Origin: Gammaproteobacteria bacterium
GTDB taxonomy: Bacteria > Pseudomonadota > Gammaproteobacteria > DRLM01
DNA: 6,035 bases
Assembly: GCA_015490395.1 (NCBI GenBank)
Contig: WFXX01000288.1
Span: forward strand, 1-6,035
Direction: 5' to 3'
In this document: positions 1-6,035 of the stretch, in pieces
How the letters are laid out: the number at the start of each line of letters is the position of its first letter
Numbering within the stretch: the first letter of the stretch is position 1
The notes under the pieces: model-generated
Told to the model about the DNA's origin: nothing
The model's input: only the letters and a program-made list of their open reading frames with translations
The model's database searches: none
Program-made: the position numbers and the translations under genes

Positions 1-1
1 C

Positions 2-430
<429 letters not shown>

Positions 431-441
431 GGGGGCCTGCC

Positions 442-1352
442 GTGGGCGGGCGTTGGCGGGAGCTGCTGCCCTCCTTCCTCCTGGCCCTGGCCGTGCACGG
501 GGTCCTGGCGGCCTTGCTGGTGGTGAGCCTGGACTGGAGCATGCAGCCGGCGGCCCTCCAGCAGCGCAGCGCCCCGGTGCAGGCCGTGGTCCTGGACGAG
601 CGGCGCGTGCAGGAGGAGATGCGCCGCCTGGCCGAGGCCGAGCAGGCCCGCCAGCGGGCCGAGGAGGAGCGGCTGCGACGCCTCAGGGCCGAGGCCGAGC
701 GGGCCCGCCAGCAGGTCGAGCGCGAGCGGCGGCGCCTGGAGCGCCTGAAGCGGGAGCGGGCCCGCAGGCAGGCCGAGCTGGAGCGGCGCAAGAAGGAGGC
801 GGAGCAGGAGCGGCGCCGCCTGGCCGAGCTGCGCAAGCGCCGCGAGGCCGAGAAGCGCCGCCTGGCCAAGCTGGAGGCCGAGCGCCGCCAGCAGGAGGAG
901 GCCCGCAGGAAGGCCGAGGAGGAGCGGCGCCGGAAGCTGGAGGCCGAGCGGCGACGGCGCGAGGAGGCCCGAAGGAGGGCCGAGGCCGAGCGCAGGCGTC
1001 GGGAGGCCGAGGAAGCCCTCAAGCGTCAGCTGGCTGCGGAGGAGGCGCGCCTGGCCGCCGAGCGCCGGGCCCGTCGGGAGCTGTCCCGCTACATGGCCCT
1101 CATCAAGCAGAAGGTGGAGCGTAGCTGGACCCGGCCGCCCACCTGGCGCTCGGGCATGGCCTGCGAGGTGAAGGTGCGGCTGCTGCCCAGCGGGGACGTG
1201 GCCCGGGTGCAGACCCTGGCCTGCACCGGGGACAAGCTCTCGGACCAGTCGGTGACCCAGGCCGTGTACCGGGCCGCGCCGCTGCCGCTACCCCAGGACC
1301 CGGAGCTGCGTGGCCGCTTCCGGGAGATCCGCTTCGTGTTCAAGCCGCAGGG

Positions 1353-1356
<4 letters not shown>
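442..1356 (+). CDS. tolA: TolA, energy-transducing periplasm-spanning protein
   Basis: TolA couples the TolQR motor in the inner membrane to TolB and Pal at the outer membrane. The 304-residue protein shows the three classic domains. Residues about 9-30 form a membrane anchor, with His19 in it. Residues about 52-213 form a very long Arg/Glu/Ala-rich helix with almost no other residue types. Residues about 214-304 form the globular domain III, starting SRYMALIKQKVERSW and ending in REIRFVFKPQG, with Cys241 and Cys261 placed like the disulfide pair of other TolA domain IIIs. It is shorter than E. coli TolA (421 aa), because of the helical domain. The start is GTG at 442, preceded by GAGGGGG at 429-435 with 6 nt spacing; this site overlaps the tolR stop, and there is no competing ATG. 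The stop overlaps the tolB start as ATGA. Lysine is largely replaced by arginine in the helix, which fits the high GC content. The Ser four residues before the membrane His in E. coli is Ala15 here. Confidence 0.95.
871..1002 (+). repeat. Two tandem 66-bp (22-codon) units in the TolA helix
   Basis: Positions 871-936 and 937-1002 encode residues 144-165 and 166-187 of TolA. Both begin LEAERR and continue EEARR.AE.ERRR. 17 of 22 residues are identical and the differences are mostly Lys/Gln/Arg exchanges; by my hand alignment about 51 of 66 bases match. The unit is consistent with duplication inside the coiled-coil domain, which would lengthen the periplasmic rod by 22 residues. The low-complexity codon set (GAG, GCC, CGC) makes some similarity inevitable, so common origin is an inference. 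Confidence 0.6.
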
Positions 1357-2669
<1,313 letters not shown>

Positions 2670-2671
2670 CC

Positions 2672-2687
2672 GGGCACGGGGGCACGG
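2672..2687 (+). repeat. Perfect 8-bp tandem repeat in the tolB-pal gap
   Basis: GGGCACGG occurs twice back to back, starting 2 nt after the tolB stop. I see no convincing -35/-10 pair nearby (the best -10-like string is around TATGGC at 2688-2693). The meaning is unknown, and a chance occurrence in GC-rich DNA is plausible. Confidence 0.4.
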
Positions 2688-2701
2688 TATGGCTCAAGGT
2701 C

Positions 2702-2710
2702 GAGGAAGGA
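2702..2710 (+). promoter_or_regulatory. Strong ribosome binding site of pal
   Basis: GAGGAAGGA lies 7 nt before the pal ATG at 2718. It is a strong, well-spaced Shine-Dalgarno sequence in the only real spacer among the Tol-Pal genes of this window. It fits the need to make Pal, an abundant structural lipoprotein, at higher levels than the motor subunits. The abundance link is an inference. Confidence 0.7.
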
Positions 2711-2717
2711 ACACGCG

Positions 2718-3293
2718 ATGAAGCTCACCACACGCACGCTGCTCATCCTCCTGTCCCTAGCCTTGGCGGCCTGTGGCACACCGGGGCCGATGCGCGGTCC
2801 CGGGGCGGGGGTGCCCTCGGCCGGCGCGGGCGCAGGGATGGAGGGTAGCGGAGCGGGCGCTGCGGCCGTCGGCCCCGGTGAGGAGGCCCAGGTGGAGCCG
2901 CTGCCCGAGGAGGGCGGGTTCCGGGGCGACCCCCTCCAGGACCCCCAGAGCCTCCTGGCCAAGCGGGTCATCTACTTCGACTTCGACAGCGCCGCCATCC
3001 GCGAGGAGTTCCGGCCCATCATCGAGGCCCACGCCGCCTACCTGGCCGAGCGACCCCAGGTGCACGTGATCCTGGAGGGGCACACCGACGAGCGGGGCAC
3101 CCGCGAGTACAACCTGGCCCTGGGCGAGCGCCGGGCCGAATCGGTACGCCAGGCCCTGCTGCTGCTGGGCGTCTCCCCGGAGCAGGTGACCACCATCAGC
3201 TACGGCGAGGAGCGCCCCGCCGACCCTGGCCACAACGAGGCCGCCTGGGCCAAGAACCGCCGCGTGGTCATCGTCTATCCGGGCCAGGGCTGA
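2718..3293 (+). CDS. pal: Pal, peptidoglycan-associated outer-membrane lipoprotein
   Basis: Pal is a lipoprotein that anchors the outer membrane to peptidoglycan and is released from it by TolB as the Tol motor works. The 191-residue precursor has a lipoprotein signal peptide (residues 1-18) ending in the lipobox LAAC, with lipidated Cys19. The next residue is Gly20, not Asp, so Lol sorting to the outer membrane is expected. Residues about 20-65 form a Gly/Ala/Pro-rich linker. Residues about 78-188 are the OmpA-like domain, starting RVIYFDFDSAAI. Its peptidoglycan-binding motif GHTDERGTREYNLALGERRA lies at 121-140; Asp124 and Arg139 match the residues that hold diaminopimelate in OmpA-family structures. 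The C-terminus (SYGEERP...KNRRVVIVY) is typical. The protein is somewhat longer than E. coli Pal (173 aa), because of the linker. The start is set by the strong ribosome binding site; cpoB starts 4 nt after the stop. Confidence 0.97.
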   Translation: MKLTTRTLLILLSLALAACGTPGPMRGPGAGVPSAGAGAGMEGSGAGAAAVGPGEEAQVEPLPEEGGFRGDPLQDPQSLLAKRVIYFDFDSAAIREEFRPIIEAHAAYLAERPQVHVILEGHTDERGTREYNLALGERRAESVRQALLLLGVSPEQVTTISYGEERPADPGHNEAAWAKNRRVVIVYPGQG

Positions 3294-3297
3294 GGCC

Positions 3298-4296
3298 ATG
3301 CGCGCCGCCCTCCTCCTCACTGCTGCCCTAGCCCTTCCGGTGTCCGCCGCCGCGGAGCCGGCCCCCGTGGAGCGCCCGCTAGAGCGCTCCGCGGGCCACG
3401 CCCCGGCCTCGCCGGAGGGTCCGGCGGCGAGGGCGCGTGGACCCCTCGCGGCCCGGGTGGAGCGCCTGGAGCGGATCCTGGACAGCGGCACCCTCATGGA
3501 CATGCACGGCAAGCTCCAGCGGCTCCTGGAGGCGGCGAGCCGCCTGCAAGGGGAGCTGGAGGTCCAGGCCCACCGTTTGGAGGAGCTGCGCCGGCGGCAG
3601 CGGGAGCTCTATTTGGATCTCGACCGGCGCCTGGGCGCCCTGGAGCAGGCGGTGGCCTCCTTGCGGGCCGCCCCCGAGGCCAGCGGTCCGGAGGGAGCAG
3701 CCCCTGGGTCTGGTCCGACGCCCCAGGTGGCGGCGGCCTCCCCCTCTGCAGGCCCGGCCACCCCGGGGGTGGCCGAGAGGGTCCCTCCCATCCCGGGGGG
3801 CGCTCCAGCAGCGCCCCCTCCCTCCCTCGCCGCCGTGGCCCCGCCGGCCGGGGAGGGCGCCGGCTCGGGGGGCGAGCGGGCGCTGGCGGAGGAGGAGGCT
3901 GAGGAGGAGGCCTACCGGGCGGCCTTCGCTCTGCTTCGGGACGGCCGCTACCAGGAGGCCATGACGGCCCTGCGGGCCTTCCTGGAGCGCTGGCCCGCAG
4001 GGCGCTACGCGGGCAACGCCACTTATTGGCTGGGCGAGGCCCACTACGTGACCCGGGACTTCCAGAGGGCAGCCGAGCGCTTCCGGGAGGTAGTGGAGCG
4101 CCATCCGGGTAGCCCCAAGGCCCCCGATGCCCTCCTCAAGCTGGGCTTCGCCCAGTACGAGCTCCACCGCTGGGCGGAGGCGGCGCGCACCCTGGAGCAG
4201 GTCCTGGCGCGTTACCCGGACAGCACCGCCGCCCGCCTGGCCCGCCAGCGCCTGCGGCGGATGCAGGAGGAGGGGCGCCTCCCGGGAGGGGGCTGA
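3298..4296 (+). CDS. cpoB: CpoB (YbgF), periplasmic coiled-coil/TPR Tol partner
   Basis: CpoB is a periplasmic protein that binds TolA and, in E. coli, coordinates Tol constriction with septal peptidoglycan synthesis by PBP1B. The 332-residue protein has a Sec signal peptide (hydrophobic 3-18, cleavage likely at AAA|E after residue 19). A coiled-coil segment at about 49-124 (ARVERLERIL...LQRLLEAASRLQ...LDRRLGALEQAVASL) corresponds to the trimerising N-terminal domain. A Pro/Ala/Gly-rich linker spans about 125-195. The C-terminal TPR domain at about 202-325 has three repeats, recognisable by YRAAFALLRDGRYQEA, ATYWLGEAHYVTRDFQRA and ALLKLGFAQYELHRWAEA. It is longer than E. coli CpoB (263 aa), mainly because of the linker. 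The start is 4 nt after the pal stop, with AGGG at 3286-3289 (8 nt spacing) and GAGG overlapping the pal stop. The final residues PGGG are encoded by the queE ribosome binding site. Confidence 0.93.
   Translation: MRAALLLTAALALPVSAAAEPAPVERPLERSAGHAPASPEGPAARARGPLAARVERLERILDSGTLMDMHGKLQRLLEAASRLQGELEVQAHRLEELRRRQRELYLDLDRRLGALEQAVASLRAAPEASGPEGAAPGSGPTPQVAAASPSAGPATPGVAERVPPIPGGAPAAPPPSLAAVAPPAGEGAGSGGERALAEEEAEEEAYRAAFALLRDGRYQEAMTALRAFLERWPAGRYAGNATYWLGEAHYVTRDFQRAAERFREVVERHPGSPKAPDALLKLGFAQYELHRWAEAARTLEQVLARYPDSTAARLARQRLRRMQEEGRLPGGG
4284..4292 (+). promoter_or_regulatory. queE ribosome binding site embedded in the cpoB 3' end
   Basis: GGGAGGGGG lies 4 nt before the GTG start of queE at 4297 and encodes part of the C-terminal Pro-Gly-Gly-Gly of CpoB. 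The cpoB TGA (4294-4296) directly abuts the GTG with no gap. This layout decides the queE start and suggests coupled termination and re-initiation. Confidence 0.75.
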
Positions 4297-4938
4297 GTGG
4301 TCCGCCTGCGGGTGACCGAGATCTTCGCCTCCATCCAGGGCGAGGGCCTCGGCACGGGCAGGCCCACCACCTTCGTGCGCCTGACGGGCTGCCCCCTGCG
4401 CTGCCGCTGGTGCGACACCGCCTACGCCTTCGAGGGCGGACGCCGGATGAGCCTGGAGGAGGTCCTGGCCGAGGTGGAGGCCCGGGGGCTGCCGGAGGTC
4501 ACCGTCACCGGCGGCGAGCCCCTGGCCCAGCGGGGCTGCCTCCCCCTCCTGGAGGCCCTCTGCGACCGGGGTTATCGCGTCGGCCTGGAGACCAGCGGGG
4601 CCCTGGATGTCAGCGCCGTGGATCCCCGGGTGGTGAAGGTCATGGACCTCAAGGCCCCCGGCTCGGGGGAGGCGGCCCGCAACCGCCTGGAGAACCTGGA
4701 ACGGCTCCGCCACCCCGACCAGCTCAAGCTGGTCCTGGCCGACCGTGCCGACTACGAGTGGGCACGGACGCTCATCCGGGAGCGGCGCCCGCAAGAGCGC
4801 TGCGAGGTGCTGCTCTCGCCGGTGCACGGGGAGCTGGATCCCCGGGAGCTGGCCGAGTGGATGCTGGAGGACCGCCTCCCGGCCAGGCTCCAGATCCAGC
4901 TGCACAAGCTGCTCTGGGGTGACGAGCCAGGCCGTTGA
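4297..4938 (+). CDS. queE: QueE, 7-carboxy-7-deazaguanine synthase (radical SAM)
   Basis: QueE converts 6-carboxy-5,6,7,8-tetrahydropterin (CPH4) to 7-carboxy-7-deazaguanine (CDG), using S-adenosylmethionine and a [4Fe-4S] cluster, in the queuosine/7-deazaguanine pathway. The 213-residue protein starts VTEIFASIQGEG, the usual QueE opening. It carries the radical-SAM cluster motif CPLRCRWC at 32-39, with Cys32, Cys36 and Cys39 (CxxxCxxC), followed by DTAYAF. The SAM-binding TGGEP is at 71-75, GLETSGA is at 96-102, and the C-terminus has LSPVHGELDP (173-182) and the family ending QLHKLLWG (201-208). Length is close to E. coli QueE (223 aa). The GTG start directly follows the cpoB stop, with a strong ribosome binding site. 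queC, the next enzyme, follows after 13 nt. queD, queF and later queuosine genes are not in the window. Confidence 0.96.
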   Translation: MVRLRVTEIFASIQGEGLGTGRPTTFVRLTGCPLRCRWCDTAYAFEGGRRMSLEEVLAEVEARGLPEVTVTGGEPLAQRGCLPLLEALCDRGYRVGLETSGALDVSAVDPRVVKVMDLKAPGSGEAARNRLENLERLRHPDQLKLVLADRADYEWARTLIRERRPQERCEVLLSPVHGELDPRELAEWMLEDRLPARLQIQLHKLLWGDEPGR

Positions 4939-4942
4939 GAAC

Positions 4943-4951
4943 GAGGGGAGG
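4943..4951 (+). promoter_or_regulatory. queC ribosome binding site
   Basis: GAGGGGAGG lies between the queE stop and the ATG at 4952; its GAGG core at 4943-4946 is 5 nt from the start. The open frame itself extends upstream inside queE without a stop, so this site is what identifies 4952 as the real start. Confidence 0.75.
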
Positions 4952-5662
4952 ATGGCGGAGGGAGCCCGCAAGGAAGACAGCGCCGGTCAGGGTGTCCCCG
5001 CGGTGGTGCTGCTCTCGGGGGGGCTGGACTCGGCCACCTGTCTGGCCGTGGCGCGTTCCCAGGGCTATCGCTGCCATGCCCTGAGCTTCGACTACGGCCA
5101 GCGGCACCGGGCCGAGCTAGCCGCCGCCGGGCGGATCGCCCGGGCCCTGCAGGCCGTGGAGCACCGGGTGCTGCGGCTGGACCTGGCCGCCTTCGGTGGC
5201 TCGGCCCTCACCGATCCGGCCATCGCCGTGCCCGAGGCCCCCACCGAGGGCATCCCTGTCACCTACGTCCCGGCACGCAACACTGTGCTCCTCGCCCTAG
5301 CCCTGGCCTGGGCCGAGGTGCTGGGCGCCTTCGATCTGTTCATCGGCGTCAACGCCGTGGACTACTCCGGCTATCCCGACTGCCGCCCTGCCTTCCTGGA
5401 GGCCTTCGAGCACCTGGCCAACCTGGCCACCAAGGCCGGCGTGGAGGGCCGCGGCCGATTTCGCGTCCACGCCCCCCTGGTTCGGCTCAGCAAGGCCGAG
5501 ATCATCCGCCTGGGGACACGCCTGGGGGTGGACTATGCTCTTACGGTCTCCTGCTATCAGGCCGACGAGGAGGGTCGGGCCTGCGGACGCTGCGACAGCT
5601 GCCGCCTACGCCGGGAGGGCTTCCGAGCCGCCGGCCTGCCCGACCCCACCCGCTATCGTTGA
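4952..5662 (+). CDS. queC: QueC, 7-cyano-7-deazaguanine (preQ0) synthase
   Basis: QueC converts CDG to 7-cyano-7-deazaguanine (preQ0) with ATP and ammonia, directly using the QueE product. The 236-residue protein has the ATP-pyrophosphatase P-loop SGGLDS at 22-27, LSFDYGQRHR at 44-53, YVPARNT at 105-111 and GVNAVDYSGYPDCRP at 132-146. A C-terminal zinc site is formed by Cys201, Cys211, Cys214 and Cys217 (SCYQ...CGRCDSC), all four ligands present. Length is close to E. coli QueC (231 aa). The N-terminus carries about a dozen polar residues before the first beta-strand that E. coli QueC lacks. The ATG was chosen for its ribosome binding site and because upstream codons of the open frame lie inside queE. 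A G/C-rich hairpin follows the stop, and then the tRNA-Lys gene. It is probably co-transcribed with queE. Confidence 0.96.
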   Translation: MAEGARKEDSAGQGVPAVVLLSGGLDSATCLAVARSQGYRCHALSFDYGQRHRAELAAAGRIARALQAVEHRVLRLDLAAFGGSALTDPAIAVPEAPTEGIPVTYVPARNTVLLALALAWAEVLGAFDLFIGVNAVDYSGYPDCRPAFLEAFEHLANLATKAGVEGRGRFRVHAPLVRLSKAEIIRLGTRLGVDYALTVSCYQADEEGRACGRCDSCRLRREGFRAAGLPDPTRYR

Positions 5663-5681
5663 GCGCCCCTTCCCTGGGCGC
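5663..5681 (+). other. GC hairpin just after the queC stop
   Basis: GCGCCC (5663-5668) and GGGCGC (5676-5681) form a perfect 6-bp stem with a 7-nt loop, starting on the base after the queC stop. No T-run follows, so it is not a canonical intrinsic terminator. It could stabilise the 3' end of the operon mRNA, attenuate read-through into the tRNA, or be incidental. Confidence 0.35.
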
Positions 5682-5704
5682 GGCCGGGCCCAGGCCGGTA
5701 CAAT
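5675..5704 (+). promoter_or_regulatory. Candidate promoter of tRNA-Lys
   Basis: TACAAT at 5699-5704 differs from the -10 consensus by one base and is one of the few AT-rich hexamers in the window. A start about 7 nt downstream would give a leader of only 4-5 nt before the tRNA at 5716. The bases after the -10 box are GC-rich (GCACCC), as in stringently controlled stable-RNA promoters. The -35 region is poor: TGGGCG at 5675-5680, 18 nt upstream, matches only 3 of 6 consensus bases. Read-through from queC is an alternative source of transcript. Confidence 0.45.
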
Positions 5705-5715
5705 GCACCCTTCAC

Positions 5716-5791
5716 GGGCCGTTAGCTCAGCTGGTAGAGCACCGGACTTTTAATCCGAGGGTCCCAGGTTCGAGTCCTGGACGGCCCACCA
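5716..5791 (+). tRNA. tRNA-Lys (anticodon UUU), CCA encoded
   Basis: The 76-nt gene folds as a full cloverleaf. The acceptor stem GGGCCGT pairs with ACGGCCC, followed by discriminator A and encoded CCA (5789-5791). The D arm is GCTC/GAGC around AGCTGGTA, and the T arm is CCAGG/CCTGG around TTCGAGT. The anticodon loop CTTTTAA (5747-5753) places UUU at 5749-5751, so it reads AAA/AAG lysine codons. Its sequence strongly resembles E. coli tRNA-Lys (GTTAGCTCAG, GGTAGAGCA, GACTTTTAATC). The first pair of the anticodon stem (positions 27-43, C5742 opposite A5758) is a C-A mismatch; the other four pairs are Watson-Crick. It is not a queuosine substrate (those have GUN anticodons), so its place next to queEC is synteny rather than function. 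Confidence 0.98.
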
Positions 5792-5838
5792 GAGGCCGAC
5801 CGTCGCCGGGCCAGGACGTGCTCGGGTGCACCGCGCAC

Positions 5839-5865
5839 AAAAAGGGGCCCGGCGATGCCGGGCCC
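5839..5865 (-). terminator. Intrinsic terminator, minus-strand direction
   Basis: GGGCCCGGC (5845-5853) and GCCGGGCCC (5857-5865) form a perfect 9-bp GC stem with a 3-nt GAT loop. The bases to the left are AAAAA (5839-5843), which read TTTTT directly after the hairpin on the minus strand. On the plus strand the hairpin is followed by TGAGCC with no T-run, so it should stop leftward transcription, 47 nt before that would reach the tRNA 3' end. Confidence 0.8.
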
Positions 5866-5866
5866 T

Positions 5867-5880
5867 GAGCCGCGCGGCTC
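5867..5880. repeat. Perfect 14-bp palindrome GAGCCGCGCGGCTC
   Basis: GAGCCGC and GCGGCTC are exact reverse complements with no spacer. On the minus strand it lies 1 nt upstream of the terminator hairpin, so a leftward transcript would end in two adjacent GC hairpins. It could fold as a 5-bp stem with a GCGC loop. It may be part of a small RNA 3' end or be incidental in GC-rich DNA. Confidence 0.5.
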
Positions 5881-5883
5881 CTC

Positions 5884-5902
5884 GGGGGGGAGGGCTCCCG
5901 GG
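5884..5902 (+). other. G-tract cluster matching a G-quadruplex pattern
   Basis: A run of seven G (5884-5890) is followed by GGG (5892-5894) and GGG (5900-5902), with loops of 1 and 5 nt. Splitting the first run gives four G3 tracts with short loops. The CTCCC in the last loop could instead pair with neighbouring Gs as an ordinary hairpin. No function is implied. Confidence 0.3.
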
Positions 5903-5997
5903 ACAGGCCGGCCGGGGGCATAGGGAGCGAGCAGGTATCGACGCCTCCATGCTAGGCCGCCTCCCGCCCCGAAGGGGTGATCCCGGTCACATCGGTG

Positions 5998-6028
5998 AAA
6001 AAAAGCCCCAACCGGATGGGTTGGGGCT
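5998..6028 (-). terminator. Intrinsic terminator of a convergent gene beyond the window
   Basis: AGCCCCAACC (6004-6013) and GGTTGGGGCT (6019-6028) form a perfect 10-bp stem with a 5-nt loop. Seven A at 5998-6004 read as a T7 tract after the hairpin on the minus strand. No T-run follows on the plus strand. This is a textbook terminator for leftward transcription, so a minus-strand gene should end just to the right of position 6035. Confidence 0.88.
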
Positions 6029-6035
6029 CAATGGG

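Larger units (their letters stand above)
5792..6035. other. Intergenic region with no recognisable gene
   Basis: I find no supportable protein or known RNA gene between the tRNA and the window end. Short open frames here either run through the tRNA or have no ribosome binding site and no recognisable domain. The region holds two minus-strand-oriented terminators, a 14-bp palindrome, a G-tract cluster and an imperfect stem-loop (GCAT 5918-5921 with ATGC 5949-5952). The terminators imply a minus-strand gene to the right of the window. Confidence 0.7.

Noticed and set aside
4745..4951. Upstream extension of queC to give a 305-residue protein
   Set aside because: The extra 69 residues overlap queE and have no family similarity, while ATG 4952 has a good ribosome binding site and gives the normal QueC length.
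3379..4971. A 530-codon open frame on the minus strand opposite cpoB and queE
   Set aside because: Very GC-rich coding DNA leaves antisense frames open. The translation has no recognisable domain, and it covers two well-supported genes on the other strand.
5839..5865. A plus-strand terminator for tRNA-Lys
   Set aside because: The hairpin has its T-run only on the minus strand; on the plus strand TGAGCC follows the stem.
5535..5950. Small open frames on both strands across the tRNA, with peptides such as VSSAGRAPDF, LVEHRTFNPRVPGSSPG and GLEPGTLGL
   Set aside because: These are classic spurious translations of a tRNA gene and its antisense strand. The cloverleaf explains the sequence completely.
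5944..5997. A promoter for a minus-strand small RNA (TAGCAT and TGTGAC strings)
   Set aside because: The TAGCAT string matches only 4 of 6 -10 bases, and the nearest -35-like string is about 31 nt away, too far for a sigma70 promoter.

Overview
The window is a compact, very GC-rich stretch of bacterial chromosome. All six protein genes lie on the + strand and are packed head to tail: tolR, tolA, tolB, pal, cpoB (ybgF), queE, queC, followed by a tRNA-Lys(UUU) gene. This order (Tol-Pal genes, then two preQ0 genes, then tRNA-Lys) is a known arrangement in gammaproteobacteria such as Pseudomonas. With the strong G/C bias at third codon positions, it suggests a high-GC gammaproteobacterium. The genus cannot be fixed from the sequence; a Chromatiales/Ectothiorhodospiraceae-like or pseudomonad-like organism is a guess.

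Positions 2-4296 hold the Tol-Pal envelope machine. TolR (inner-membrane proton-channel partner of TolQ, which should lie just upstream of the window) and TolA (inner-membrane protein with a long periplasmic coiled coil) transmit proton-motive force to TolB (periplasmic beta-propeller) and Pal (outer-membrane lipoprotein that grips peptidoglycan). CpoB is the periplasmic coiled-coil/TPR partner that links Tol to septal peptidoglycan synthesis. Together they drive outer-membrane constriction at division and maintain envelope integrity.

Positions 4297-5662 hold queE and queC, two consecutive steps of the 7-deazaguanine pathway (CPH4 to CDG to preQ0) that feeds queuosine modification of tRNAs. 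queE begins on the base after the cpoB stop and its Shine-Dalgarno sequence lies inside the last cpoB codons, so it is probably translationally coupled to the envelope operon. The tRNA-Lys next door has a UUU anticodon and is not itself a queuosine substrate.

Positions 5663-5715 contain a hairpin and a -10-like box for the tRNA. Positions 5792-6035 hold no recognisable gene, but contain two perfect hairpins, each followed by a T-run when read on the minus strand. They are intrinsic terminators for transcription entering from the right, so a convergent minus-strand gene probably lies beyond the window. The roughly 130 nt between them is the only poorly explained part of the window.

I see no mobile element, CRISPR array, phage gene, broken gene or novel defence or biosynthetic system. 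The coding part is conserved housekeeping DNA; the points worth a second look are local details of structure, start choice and the right-hand intergenic region.
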